Positions 1 through 6,622 of a DNA stretch of 9,852 nucleotides are shown here, one piece after another. Origin of the DNA: an uncultured Porphyromonadaceae bacterium (GTDB taxonomy: Bacteria; Bacteroidota; Bacteroidia; Bacteroidales; Muribaculaceae); the NCBI GenBank assembly GCA_947174155.1, contig CAMWHX010000025.1, positions 1 through 9,852 of the forward strand, in the 5' to 3' direction. Both the position numbers and the translations under genes were made by a program. Numbering within the stretch: position 1 is the stretch's first letter; each line of letters begins with the position of its first letter. The notes beneath the pieces were generated by a model, which had not been told where the DNA came from, did not search any database, and saw nothing but the letters and a program-made list of their open reading frames with translations.

Positions 1-79
1 TGATATACACACGCCCCCCCTACCGGGACGGTAATCTAAAGATGCTCCCCTTCTATCTCTTCCCCCTCCTACTCCACCG

Positions 80-118
80 CTGATAAAGGCATATCTCAGT
101 GGAGGAGGAGCGGAGGGC
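80..118. repeat. Left direct repeat (attachment-site-like)
   Basis: The first 28 bases (80-107, starting CTGATAAAGGCATATCTCAG) are identical to 3523-3550. The next 11 bases match 3551-3562 except that this copy lacks one G. To its left is GC-rich flank; to its right the sequence becomes AT-rich at once and no longer resembles the DUF2723 gene. This copy is probably the outer boundary of an integrated island. It also carries a copy of the last codons of the DUF2723 gene, read on the minus strand, in a shifted frame. Confidence 0.88.
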
Positions 119-167
119 ACGGCAAAAAATAATAGTGAGATTATAAATACGACTGAAGACAATAAAA

Positions 168-263
168 ATGGGATATTTCAAGATTAAAACCTACAAAAAA
201 GAGGATCTACAGGCTTATCCTCGAATCTCAAATCACTTTTTTTGTACATTTCATACAGAATAA
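168..263 (+). pseudogene. Possible DUF4248-like N-terminal remnant (31 codons)
   Basis: This short ATG-to-TAA frame of 31 residues begins MGYFKIKTYKKEDL and continues with a YPRIS segment. From memory this resembles the N-terminus of DUF4248 proteins (small, roughly 70 residues, common on mobile elements of Bacteroides), which start with an FKI(K/R)xYxKxEL pattern followed by YFP. Here the frame stops before the rest of the domain, so it would be a truncated remnant. It ends just before the -33 element of the ATPase promoter. A chance open frame cannot be excluded, because the match is short. Confidence 0.32.
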
Positions 264-295
264 TTTGCACCTTCCGATTTTTATGCTTAACTTTG
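264..295 (+). promoter_or_regulatory. Bacteroidota-type promoter of the ATPase gene
   Basis: TTTG (264-267) is followed by a 20-base spacer and TAACTTTG (288-295). This is an exact match to the Bacteroidota primary-sigma pattern TTTG-N19..21-TAnnTTTG. Transcription would start near 301-303, leaving a leader of about 13-15 bases before the ATG at 316, with no Shine-Dalgarno site. Confidence 0.8.
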
Positions 296-315
296 CACCA
301 TAAAAATCATAAAAT

Positions 316-1659
316 ATGATCCAGAAGATCACCATATCAAATTTCTTCTCCATTCGGGAGCCTTTGGAAATCTCATTTGAGGCTTCCAAAGAGCGACGGT
401 ATAGTGAGGATTGGATAACTCAAATTGGGAACACAAAATTGCTTAAAGCCCTTATTCTTTATGGCGCTAATGGCAGCGGGAAGACCAATATACTGTGTGC
501 ACTGGATTTTTTACGAGAAGCAATTATCTCTATCCCAGTGAAAGAAGATGACGACTTCGGATATTTGCAATTCGCTCTTGACCCACAATATGCTGAAAAG
601 AATTCTATCTTTGACCTCTACTTCTTTATAGACAACATTAGATACCGATACTATATCGAAATCTCCCCAAAGCGAATTTATAAAGAGGAGTTACGTGTTT
701 ACCACAACGGTAACAATAGCAGGGCAATCTATACAAGAAAGTATAACGATGAGAAAGAGATTAATACCGTTAGGTTTGGCACTTGGTTGTCCTTATCTCC
801 CAAGGATCGCAAGACGATTGAAGATAACACAAAAGATAATGTTTCTGTATTATCAGTTTATGCTTCTAAGAACATCTCATGTAATGAGCTAAAGATTGTT
901 CGCAATTATTTTAGATATGAATTCTTTAAAGTATATTACCTTCAAGATGCCGACCAAGAAGTCGCAACTGCTTTGAAACACGATAAACAATTAAAGTTTT
1001 TGATCGTAGATTTAATCCGCACATTTCACTCCAATATTGTAGATATTAGAGTAGAGGAAGAGATTAAAACTATCCCGGAAGAAGCCCGACAGATTTTACT
1101 GCAGATGAAGCATTCCGATGAAGAACGAGAAGCTATCGAAAAGATGCACACGCTGACAAAACTCACAAGCCACTATGTTCATAAGACTCGGCTTGGAGAA
1201 TTCTCTCTCGAAGATAATTTGCAATCAGAAGGTACACGCAGCTTTATTCGACATCTTGTCCTGTTCTACCAATCTATTCAGAAAGGGTGGTTGGTGGCTC
1301 TTGATGAATTTGGTGCTGGTATGCAAGCTAAGATTCAGCATTTGCTTTTAGAGTTCTTCCTGAAATTCTCAGAACATTCTCAACTAATATTTGCCACACA
1401 ATCACTTGGAGTCCTTGACTTCCCAAAGATGAGGCGAGATGCCATAAATATTGTTTCAAAAGATGATATCGGTCAAACGCATCTTGATAGAGACACTGTT
1501 AAGGGAATTCATAAAAACATAAAGCTTCGTAAAGCATATATCGACGGTAAGTTCACGACCATAGACCCCAATGAACCTGATATCGATTTAAGCTCTGAGT
1601 ATGAAAAATATAGATCACTAATTTTTTCAGATAGAAAGGAGGCAGATGATATGATGTAA
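316..1659 (+). CDS. AAA_15/OLD-like AAA family ATPase
   Basis: A 447-residue ATP-binding protein of the SMC/ABC-like class found in AAA_15, RloA-like and OLD-like families. The N-terminus (MIQKITISNFFSI) is the usual beta-strand start of these ATPases. The Walker A motif GANGSGKT is at residues 50-57, an ABC-signature-like SEGT at 304-307, and Walker B LVALDEF at 326-332 with D330 and E331. The position where relatives usually carry the switch histidine (TTHD-like) reads ATQS, so the histidine is replaced by Q362. No TOPRIM or other nuclease domain follows: the protein ends about 85 residues after this loop, so it is ATPase only. Such proteins often power anti-phage or abortive-infection systems with a separate effector, but no known partner (RloB, PtuB, AriB) is recognisable nearby. 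It has its own promoter at 264-295 and is first in the island. The family is confident; the role is inference. Confidence 0.85.
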   Translation: MIQKITISNFFSIREPLEISFEASKERRYSEDWITQIGNTKLLKALILYGANGSGKTNILCALDFLREAIISIPVKEDDDFGYLQFALDPQYAEKNSIFDLYFFIDNIRYRYYIEISPKRIYKEELRVYHNGNNSRAIYTRKYNDEKEINTVRFGTWLSLSPKDRKTIEDNTKDNVSVLSVYASKNISCNELKIVRNYFRYEFFKVYYLQDADQEVATALKHDKQLKFLIVDLIRTFHSNIVDIRVEEEIKTIPEEARQILLQMKHSDEEREAIEKMHTLTKLTSHYVHKTRLGEFSLEDNLQSEGTRSFIRHLVLFYQSIQKGWLVALDEFGAGMQAKIQHLLLEFFLKFSEHSQLIFATQSLGVLDFPKMRRDAINIVSKDDIGQTHLDRDTVKGIHKNIKLRKAYIDGKFTTIDPNEPDIDLSSEYEKYRSLIFSDRKEADDMM

Positions 1660-1661
1660 AT

Positions 1662-1701
1662 AAAAAAACGGTGTCCTACTCTTGGCGGAGAACAGGACAC
1701 C
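1662..1701 (-). terminator. Intrinsic terminator of the sRNA candidate
   Basis: AGGACACC (1694-1701) and GGTGTCCT (1670-1677) form an 8-bp stem. An inner GAG/CTC pairing (1688-1690 with 1679-1681) lengthens it. On the minus strand it is followed by one CG-type step and then seven T (1668-1662). On the plus strand no T-run follows, so it should act on the minus strand only. Confidence 0.78.
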
Positions 1702-1746
1702 AAGGAGACTATATCCCTGTAGAACTAGGGGGATAGAGCGGATTCC
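1662..1746 (-). ncRNA. Candidate small RNA (about 85 nt), minus strand
   Basis: Read on the minus strand, this stretch has a promoter immediately upstream (1752-1783), an internal hairpin (TATCCC at 1712-1717 pairing with GGGATA at 1730-1735) and an intrinsic terminator at its end (1662-1701). It holds no open frame of note. The 5' end carries CUUGG, which could pair with CCAAG in the loop of the terminator hairpin. The promoter, compact structure and terminator together argue for a stand-alone RNA rather than a leader, because the next thing downstream is the antisense of the ATPase gene's 3' end. The start is estimated from the promoter. I cannot assign it to a known RNA family. Confidence 0.6.
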
Positions 1747-1751
1747 AAGCG

Positions 1752-1783
1752 CAAAGTTACGAAAAATATTCGTGATATGCAAT
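1752..1783 (-). promoter_or_regulatory. Promoter of the sRNA candidate
   Basis: On the minus strand, ATTG (1783-1780) is followed by 20 bases and TAACTTTG (1759-1752). The -7 element fits TAnnTTTG exactly and is the same octamer used by the ATPase promoter; the -33 element matches TTTG in three of four bases. Transcription is expected to start near 1745-1747. Confidence 0.68.
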
Positions 1784-1844
1784 CGCTACACCCCTATTTC
1801 TGCTATTTTCGCAAGTTTTCTGAGAATTCTTAAATATTCAACAG

Positions 1845-2600
1845 ATGAAGAATAACATGAAATATGGGGGGGACCCTATCCAACTTACTCTTCCGTTTGA
1901 TGACTTACAATCGGAGGATGAAATACATTTGACTCAATCAGCTGAACGAGCAAACTCGTATAATTCCATTGCATCCATTCTTGGACGTAGAGATGACACG
2001 CTATTGTTCATGACAATGGCAGTCACAATGACGTCCAAACACGAGATGCCTATTGTGCGAGCATATACCGGAAAAATTCCCAACGATATTCGAGGGATTC
2101 ATCGTGTCGTTCGCCGAGGTTTGTATAATGTTGCTCCACACTTTTACTTCGAGGATGAACGAATTTTGAGATATTGGAACAAACCGTTTGAAACGGAAAA
2201 TATTCTTTCCAACTTTCCTGTCTCTATAGGGATAGACTTTTCTATGACGAACGAAATGCTACGTCCTCAAAAGATTCACGCCTCATTCCTCAACAAACTT
2301 TGGGTTGCTTGGCTCCAATCCAGAGGTCATAAGGTGATTCCAAATATCTCTTTCCCCGATGAATGGGATGAAGACTATTGGTTAGAAGGATGGCCAAGAC
2401 ATTCTGTAATTGCGGTAAGTAGTACCGGAGTTCTAACTCATGGGAATCCGAAGGATTGGCTTAGAGGGGTCGAAAGAATTCATAATGAACTACATCCGAC
2501 TCATATTCTCCGCTATGGGCCCAAAGTCCCCGGCGAAGATGAAAAAAACTGCTTATTTTTCTCTAACGATAATATTAGATCAGCAAATGGGTGGAAATAA
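1845..2600 (+). CDS. DUF4417 domain-containing protein
   Basis: A 251-residue protein. From about residue 120 to the end it carries the features I associate with DUF4417: a GIDFSM-type segment, then NKLWVAWLQSRGHKVIPNIS with the invariant-looking W and Q, then HSVIAVSSTGV, and HILRYG near the C-terminus. DUF4417 proteins occur on phages, plasmids and integrated elements; their biochemical function is not established as far as I know. The first 50 residues are low-conservation sequence with an LTLPFDD patch. ATG at 1845 is taken as the start; an in-frame ATG at 1857 is an alternative. No convincing promoter was found just upstream, where the divergent sRNA promoter lies. The 3' end overlaps the next gene by 14 bases, so the two are probably translated in a coupled way. 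Confidence 0.75.
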   Translation: MKNNMKYGGDPIQLTLPFDDLQSEDEIHLTQSAERANSYNSIASILGRRDDTLLFMTMAVTMTSKHEMPIVRAYTGKIPNDIRGIHRVVRRGLYNVAPHFYFEDERILRYWNKPFETENILSNFPVSIGIDFSMTNEMLRPQKIHASFLNKLWVAWLQSRGHKVIPNISFPDEWDEDYWLEGWPRHSVIAVSSTGVLTHGNPKDWLRGVERIHNELHPTHILRYGPKVPGEDEKNCLFFSNDNIRSANGWK

Positions 2601-3045
2601 TACATATAAAAAAGAGCTCGGAGGGGTACCAGAACATCTCCGAACACATAATGAGTTGCCAAATCGAATTGAAGGCCATAAGATCCTTCTACAGAAAGGA
2701 AATGAAAAAAGAGTCAAGATTCCGATGAACTCAAATTCCGAATCTCCAATATATCTTGGAGCGCATCGTAAAGATGATGGAACAATTGAAATATCAACCT
2801 TTGGTATCTACGATAAGCATAAGTGCATAGGTCAAGTAGATCTTAAGTTTGATGATATGGGGAACTATATTCCCTACGCTAATAATGGAGAGAAATCATC
2901 CCATTTTCATTTGTTTACTGAAAATCCATCAAATGGATTAGTTAGCCGTAAAAGTGGTCAAAAGAATAATCATCATCCCATTGACCCCAAATATGACTCA
3001 CTTATAAGAAAAATAGTTGAATACAATAAAGCAAAACACAAATGA
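2587..3045 (+). CDS. Uncharacterised basic 152-residue protein
   Basis: I do not recognise this protein. The frame is open from 2440, but the ATG at 2587 is preferred because it overlaps the DUF4417 stop by only 14 bases; ATG at 2539 is the other candidate. The protein is lysine- and histidine-rich with a net positive charge. It opens with MGGNNTYKKELGGVPEH and has conserved-looking His patches: SSHFHLF at residues 104-110 and KNNHHP at 126-131, ahead of a C-terminal helix-like stretch ending in NKAKHK. No signal peptide or membrane segment is seen. The His clusters would suit a small nuclease or metal site, but that is only a guess. Its stop overlaps the start of the next gene (ATGA), so the two are likely made together. 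A basic protein followed by an acidic one resembles toxin/immunity pairs, which is inference from charge and overlap alone. Confidence 0.68.
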   Translation: MGGNNTYKKELGGVPEHLRTHNELPNRIEGHKILLQKGNEKRVKIPMNSNSESPIYLGAHRKDDGTIEISTFGIYDKHKCIGQVDLKFDDMGNYIPYANNGEKSSHFHLFTENPSNGLVSRKSGQKNNHHPIDPKYDSLIRKIVEYNKAKHK

Positions 3046-3485
3046 CAAACAATTCAATCACAAATATACCTAAACGTGACCACACTGTAGTTGTACCCAA
3101 TTTCTTTGGAGAGGGGAAAAACCTTGAAATGTGGCAACTTGGCTGGCAACCTGAAAACAGACGCGAGACGAGATCTTCTGTATCTAAAAAGATCTTCCAA
3201 ACATACGTGGAAGAGGGTGGGTTCAATATGATTTTCTACTACATAGAAGATGGTAACTTCTACGGTATTCATGCTGAAAACTGCCCTATTCCTGTTTTTA
3301 GATTTAGAAAAGAATCAAGAAAATACATTTATGATCAACTTGGAGATAGAGACACTCATGACTATTACAATGAAGAGGTCTTGTATATGATTCCATGTGG
3401 TGAGAGTGTTTGGGATACGGTAGAGATTGACGGTAAACATCTTGAAGAAGTTCTTCAGGATTCATATATTGTCAATATCAGCTAA
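3042..3485 (+). CDS. Uncharacterised acidic 147-residue protein
   Basis: I do not recognise this family. The ATG at 3042 shares the ATGA overlap with the preceding stop, a strong sign of a coupled start. The protein is acidic (about 24 Asp/Glu against about 15 Lys/Arg), rich in Tyr, Trp and Phe, and has no signal peptide or membrane segment. Segments such as MWQLGWQP (about residues 30-37), FNMIFYYIEDGNFYGIH and a DxHDYYNEE patch suggest a small mixed alpha/beta soluble domain. Its small size, acidity and position directly after a basic protein fit an immunity- or antitoxin-like partner, but no motif proves it. It is the last gene of the island: 37 bases of AT-rich DNA separate it from the right direct repeat. 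Confidence 0.68.
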   Translation: MTNNSITNIPKRDHTVVVPNFFGEGKNLEMWQLGWQPENRRETRSSVSKKIFQTYVEEGGFNMIFYYIEDGNFYGIHAENCPIPVFRFRKESRKYIYDQLGDRDTHDYYNEEVLYMIPCGESVWDTVEIDGKHLEEVLQDSYIVNIS

Positions 3486-3522
3486 GCAGCTCACCAAAAT
3501 TTATTAATCACATTAAACGGTA

Positions 3523-3562
3523 CTGATAAAGGCATATCTCAGTGGAGGAGGGAGCGGAGGGC
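3523..3562. repeat. Right direct repeat over the DUF2723 gene 3' end
   Basis: This is the partner of 80-118: 28 identical bases, then a 12-base stretch with one extra G. It contains the stop codon (3539-3541, minus strand) and the last codons of the DUF2723 gene, plus 16 bases beyond the stop. To its left is the AT-rich island, to its right the GC-rich gene. A repeat that rebuilds a gene's 3' end is what tyrosine-recombinase integration into a gene end leaves behind; that reading is inference. Confidence 0.88.
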
Positions 3563-6500
3563 CCGGGCGCGGGGGGCTCCGGCGGCCATGTTGACGCTGC
3601 GGGGTGAGATGGCGCTGCGTCGCCATGTCGGCATAGCGCGCCAGTAGCGCTCCCAGGCTTCGTGGCGTGCGGTCTCCTCTTCGAGCAGGACGCGACCTGC
3701 CGCACGCTGCTTTTCGTCGCCATATTGCAGCAGCAGACGGGCCGTCTCGAGACCCGTGTAGAGCACTTCACCTCCCGTCACTACGGGGTGCATCGGCCAT
3801 ATCTCTGGGGCACAGTGATGCAAACTGAGCTCAGCCATCGAAGCGGCCTCGGCATACCGCCCCTCCCCTTCCAGGTCCAGGGCCAGGTCGAGCATCCGCT
3901 CCCGCTCGTATGCCATCATACGGGCACAGTAGGGATCGGCATACGCCTCAGGCGACATATAGTCGTCGGAGATAGCAGCGACATGACGCAGCCGCTCGTT
4001 GACACTCATCCCGTCAGCCGTCCCGACAGCTCTCAGCATTTCCCGCCACGGTGCGCCCTCCGACTGCGGGAAGAAGCATACCGACCGGGGAGACTCCTCG
4101 GTAGCATTGGTGAGTATCAGGTCTGTCATAACTATTTCGGAGAGAGTCAATCGTCCTCCCGGCGACTTCCCTAAAACCTCGCACAGGTTGACACTCTTTC
4201 CGCCGGCACGCAGAAGATAAGACGGTAGCCGCGGCACGCGTGCCGTGTCTGAATACATCATCCTCAATGCCTCCGCTGCCTCCATTTCGACAGCCGTATC
4301 CGGGAGGGTGGCAAAGGGGACCTGGCCATAGATGAAATCTTCTGAGCGCCCTGTCATGGCAGGCGAGACATGTCCCCCTTCACGCGGACGCCCCAACTGA
4401 GCGGCATACCACGGCGTGGAGAGATATGACCGGTTGACAATCACCACATCGCGTCTCACTCCACGCACATTCTGAGCATGCCACAGCGGGAAAGTGAAAT
4501 TGTCACCCTGCACCACTAAAATCGCATTTTCGGGGAGTGTCTGCAACACGTTGTCGGCCAGTGTCTCCGTCACTCTGCGTCCGGAGCGGTCATGGTCATC
4601 GTAGTTCTCCATCATCATCCACCCGGGCACCAGGATGGACAGGAGGGCCGCCACTATACGCGTCCCCCTGCTCCCGAGGCGACCGGAAGCCACTGCCGGC
4701 ACACATAGCGCTATCCCGATCCAGAAAGAGAAGACCCAGTAGGAGCCCAGGAAACTGTAATCGCGCTCACGAGGCTCACCCGGCGACTGATTGAGATAAA
4801 AGACTATCGCAAGGCCCGTCATCAGCCATAGCAACGCGCTGACACTCAACACACGCCGCCCCCGGCGACCGTAGAGACACAGGACAACACATCCCAACAA
4901 GCCGAGCAGGAAAGGGATCATGAAGTAGCGGTTATACCCTCTGTTGGCACTGCGCGCTTCGGAGGGAAGCTTATCCTGGGGTCCCAACATGGCATTATCA
5001 ATTATGGGGAAACCGGTGATGAAATTACCGTGGTCACACTCTCCGGTAGAGGGGAGGTCATTCTGGCGCCCCGAGTAGTTCCACATCAGATAACGCAGGT
5101 ACATATATCCCACCTGATACCCGAGGAAATAGCGCAGATTCTGAGTGTAGGTGGGTCGCAGTGCGACCGGGCGATGGCGCGAACCGTCTACTCCGCGCAA
5201 CCCGGCCGGATTACCGGCAGGGTCGAGAGTACGCGAAACCTCAACCGTATCCATGTTCTCCACCGTCATACCCGCCCAGGCCTCATAGGAGGGGAGATCC
5301 TCAGGAGAGCGGGAAGTGATGCGCGGCAACCACATATCCAGTTCGGGTGGATAGAGCAAGTCATAAGCCATACCCGAGGCCACATAACCGTGGCCGGCAG
5401 TGTCACTCCCGTGTCCACACCTCTCTATCAAGCCGAACGTATCGCGCACTCTCGCCCCCTCCCGACGAGGCGCGTAACGCACTCCGTCGGGTATACGCAC
5501 AAAGTCGCGATAGCGCCATAGGGTGTCGCCCGTGCTCAGCACACTCCCCTCCTCGACAAGCAACGGACGGCTGTAAGGGGTAGGACCGTGGAACAATGGA
5601 GCTGCGCCATATTGCTCCCGCGAGAGATAGGAGGCGAAGGCAAAGGGATCGGAGGGATTACCCTGATTCATCGGGGGATCAGCAAGTGCGCGTATCGGTA
5701 TAATCAGCCAGACCATATACCCGGTCAGTGTGAGGGCTCCCATCCAGGCGGCGAGTGACAGACGTCGGTAGCGACGCGTTAGCCACGGCAACGCCCAGGC
5801 CCCGGCCATTAGTAGGATAACGGAGGCACCTGCTCCGCTCAACCGCGGCAGGTGCAGGGTATTGGCGGCAAAGAGTTCGACCGCGCCCGACCACCATGAG
5901 GTCAGGGGCATCATACCTAACAGCAACACCCCGACCAACGCGCATCCGGCTATTATACCACCCCATGCGCGCCACCCGCAGGGGCGACCTCTGTTATGTC
6001 CATAGACCCATATAAGCGCCAATGCAGGTATACACAGCAAATTAAGCTGATGCACACCTATTGAGAGTCCGGTAAGATAAGCGATAAGGATCAGCCTCCG
6101 GTCGCGCGCGCGCCGCCCCGGCAGTGCAAGCCACCCTATCATAAGGCGCACACAGAGGGCGGTCAGGAAGAGTGACATGGCGTAGACCTCGGCTTCGACA
6201 GCCGAAAACCATGCCGAGTCACACCATCCGAAGGTCATGCTGCCACCCCACGATCCCAAGGCACACAGGCGCCACGACCGGGGATTACGGCGCAACAACG
6301 ACCCCCACACTATGCGGCAAACGGCCAGTATCACGCTGCACAGCAGAGCCGTGCCCAGAGCCATAAAGAGCGCCGAACAGAGGTTGATGGCGAAGGCTTC
6401 GTGACCGGGAGCCAAGGTAGCAACGACACGATGAAAGAGCATCCACATCGGATTCCCCGGTGGATGACCTATCTCCAGGCGCAGGGCCGTGGTGACATAT

Positions 6501-6613
6501 TCCGGACAGTCCCACAGCGACACCCCGTGTTCGACGGTGAGAACGTAGGTCACCAAGGATAGCACTCCGGCAGCTATGACGGCGACCCGCTGTGGCAGAA
6601 CCCCTCTCTTCAT
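3539..6613 (-). CDS. DUF2723 membrane protein, GT-C-type glycosyltransferase-like
   Basis: A 1024-residue polytopic protein of the DUF2723 family, typical of Bacteroidota and with a GT-C-like fold. The N-terminus has a first membrane helix followed by WDCPEY (residues 34-39), where Asp and Glu are the expected catalytic/metal residues, and GHPPG (49-53), a hallmark of the family. Many hydrophobic helices follow, then a large soluble C-terminal half containing VVQGDNFTFPLWHAQ at about residue 700, another family signature. Relatives are thought to act in protein or envelope glycosylation; the substrate here is unknown. ATG at 6613 is chosen over the in-frame TTG at 6619; it leaves 9 bases after the SDR stop, so the gene is probably the last of the minus-strand operon. 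The last codons and stop (TGA, 3539-3541) lie inside the right direct repeat, so the C-terminus may have been rewritten by the island's insertion. Confidence 0.85.
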   Translation of the reverse strand: MKRGVLPQRVAVIAAGVLSLVTYVLTVEHGVSLWDCPEYVTTALRLEIGHPPGNPMWMLFHRVVATLAPGHEAFAINLCSALFMALGTALLCSVILAVCRIVWGSLLRRNPRSWRLCALGSWGGSMTFGWCDSAWFSAVEAEVYAMSLFLTALCVRLMIGWLALPGRRARDRRLILIAYLTGLSIGVHQLNLLCIPALALIWVYGHNRGRPCGWRAWGGIIAGCALVGVLLLGMMPLTSWWSGAVELFAANTLHLPRLSGAGASVILLMAGAWALPWLTRRYRRLSLAAWMGALTLTGYMVWLIIPIRALADPPMNQGNPSDPFAFASYLSREQYGAAPLFHGPTPYSRPLLVEEGSVLSTGDTLWRYRDFVRIPDGVRYAPRREGARVRDTFGLIERCGHGSDTAGHGYVASGMAYDLLYPPELDMWLPRITSRSPEDLPSYEAWAGMTVENMDTVEVSRTLDPAGNPAGLRGVDGSRHRPVALRPTYTQNLRYFLGYQVGYMYLRYLMWNYSGRQNDLPSTGECDHGNFITGFPIIDNAMLGPQDKLPSEARSANRGYNRYFMIPFLLGLLGCVVLCLYGRRGRRVLSVSALLWLMTGLAIVFYLNQSPGEPRERDYSFLGSYWVFSFWIGIALCVPAVASGRLGSRGTRIVAALLSILVPGWMMMENYDDHDRSGRRVTETLADNVLQTLPENAILVVQGDNFTFPLWHAQNVRGVRRDVVIVNRSYLSTPWYAAQLGRPREGGHVSPAMTGRSEDFIYGQVPFATLPDTAVEMEAAEALRMMYSDTARVPRLPSYLLRAGGKSVNLCEVLGKSPGGRLTLSEIVMTDLILTNATEESPRSVCFFPQSEGAPWREMLRAVGTADGMSVNERLRHVAAISDDYMSPEAYADPYCARMMAYERERMLDLALDLEGEGRYAEAASMAELSLHHCAPEIWPMHPVVTGGEVLYTGLETARLLLQYGDEKQRAAGRVLLEEETARHEAWERYWRAMPTWRRSAISPRSVNMAAGAPRARALRSLLH

Positions 6614-6622
6614 CTTCAATCT

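Larger units (their letters stand above)
80..3562. mobile_element. Putative small integrated island bounded by direct repeats
   Basis: About 3.4 kb lies between two copies of a 39/40-bp direct repeat, and composition changes sharply at both repeats: AT-rich inside, GC-rich outside. All cargo genes run on the plus strand, against the minus-strand operon next door. The cargo is an AAA_15-type ATPase, a DUF4417 protein and two small uncharacterised proteins, with an sRNA candidate on the opposite strand and a possible DUF4248 remnant near the left end. No integrase, transposase or relaxase gene is visible, so it would have to be mobilised in trans or be an immobile remnant. The repeats and composition shift are seen directly; integration is inferred. 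An alternative is a decayed larger element that kept both ends. Confidence 0.68.

Noticed and set aside
201..243. Hairpin GAGGAT/ATCCTC (201-206 with 217-222) ahead of a T-run at 236-243, as a terminator
   Set aside because: The T-run starts about 14 bases after the stem, too far for an intrinsic terminator, and the stem is only 6 bp.
1803..1811. TATTTTCG as -7 element for the DUF4417 gene
   Set aside because: It departs from TAnnTTTG at one fixed position and has no TTTG-like box at the right spacing.
135..3511. Weak inverted similarity near the island ends (135-148 against the complement of 3499-3511)
   Set aside because: About a dozen AT-rich bases with gaps; not distinguishable from chance in this composition, and not at the exact ends, so not called as terminal inverted repeats.
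5030..5521. Plus-strand open frame of 163 codons inside the DUF2723 gene
   Set aside because: It is antisense to a well-supported membrane protein and has no recognisable domain; a shadow of GC-rich codon use.
6614..6619. TTG start for the DUF2723 gene
   Set aside because: An ATG two codons later (6613) is the simpler start and costs only two residues; kept only as an alternative.
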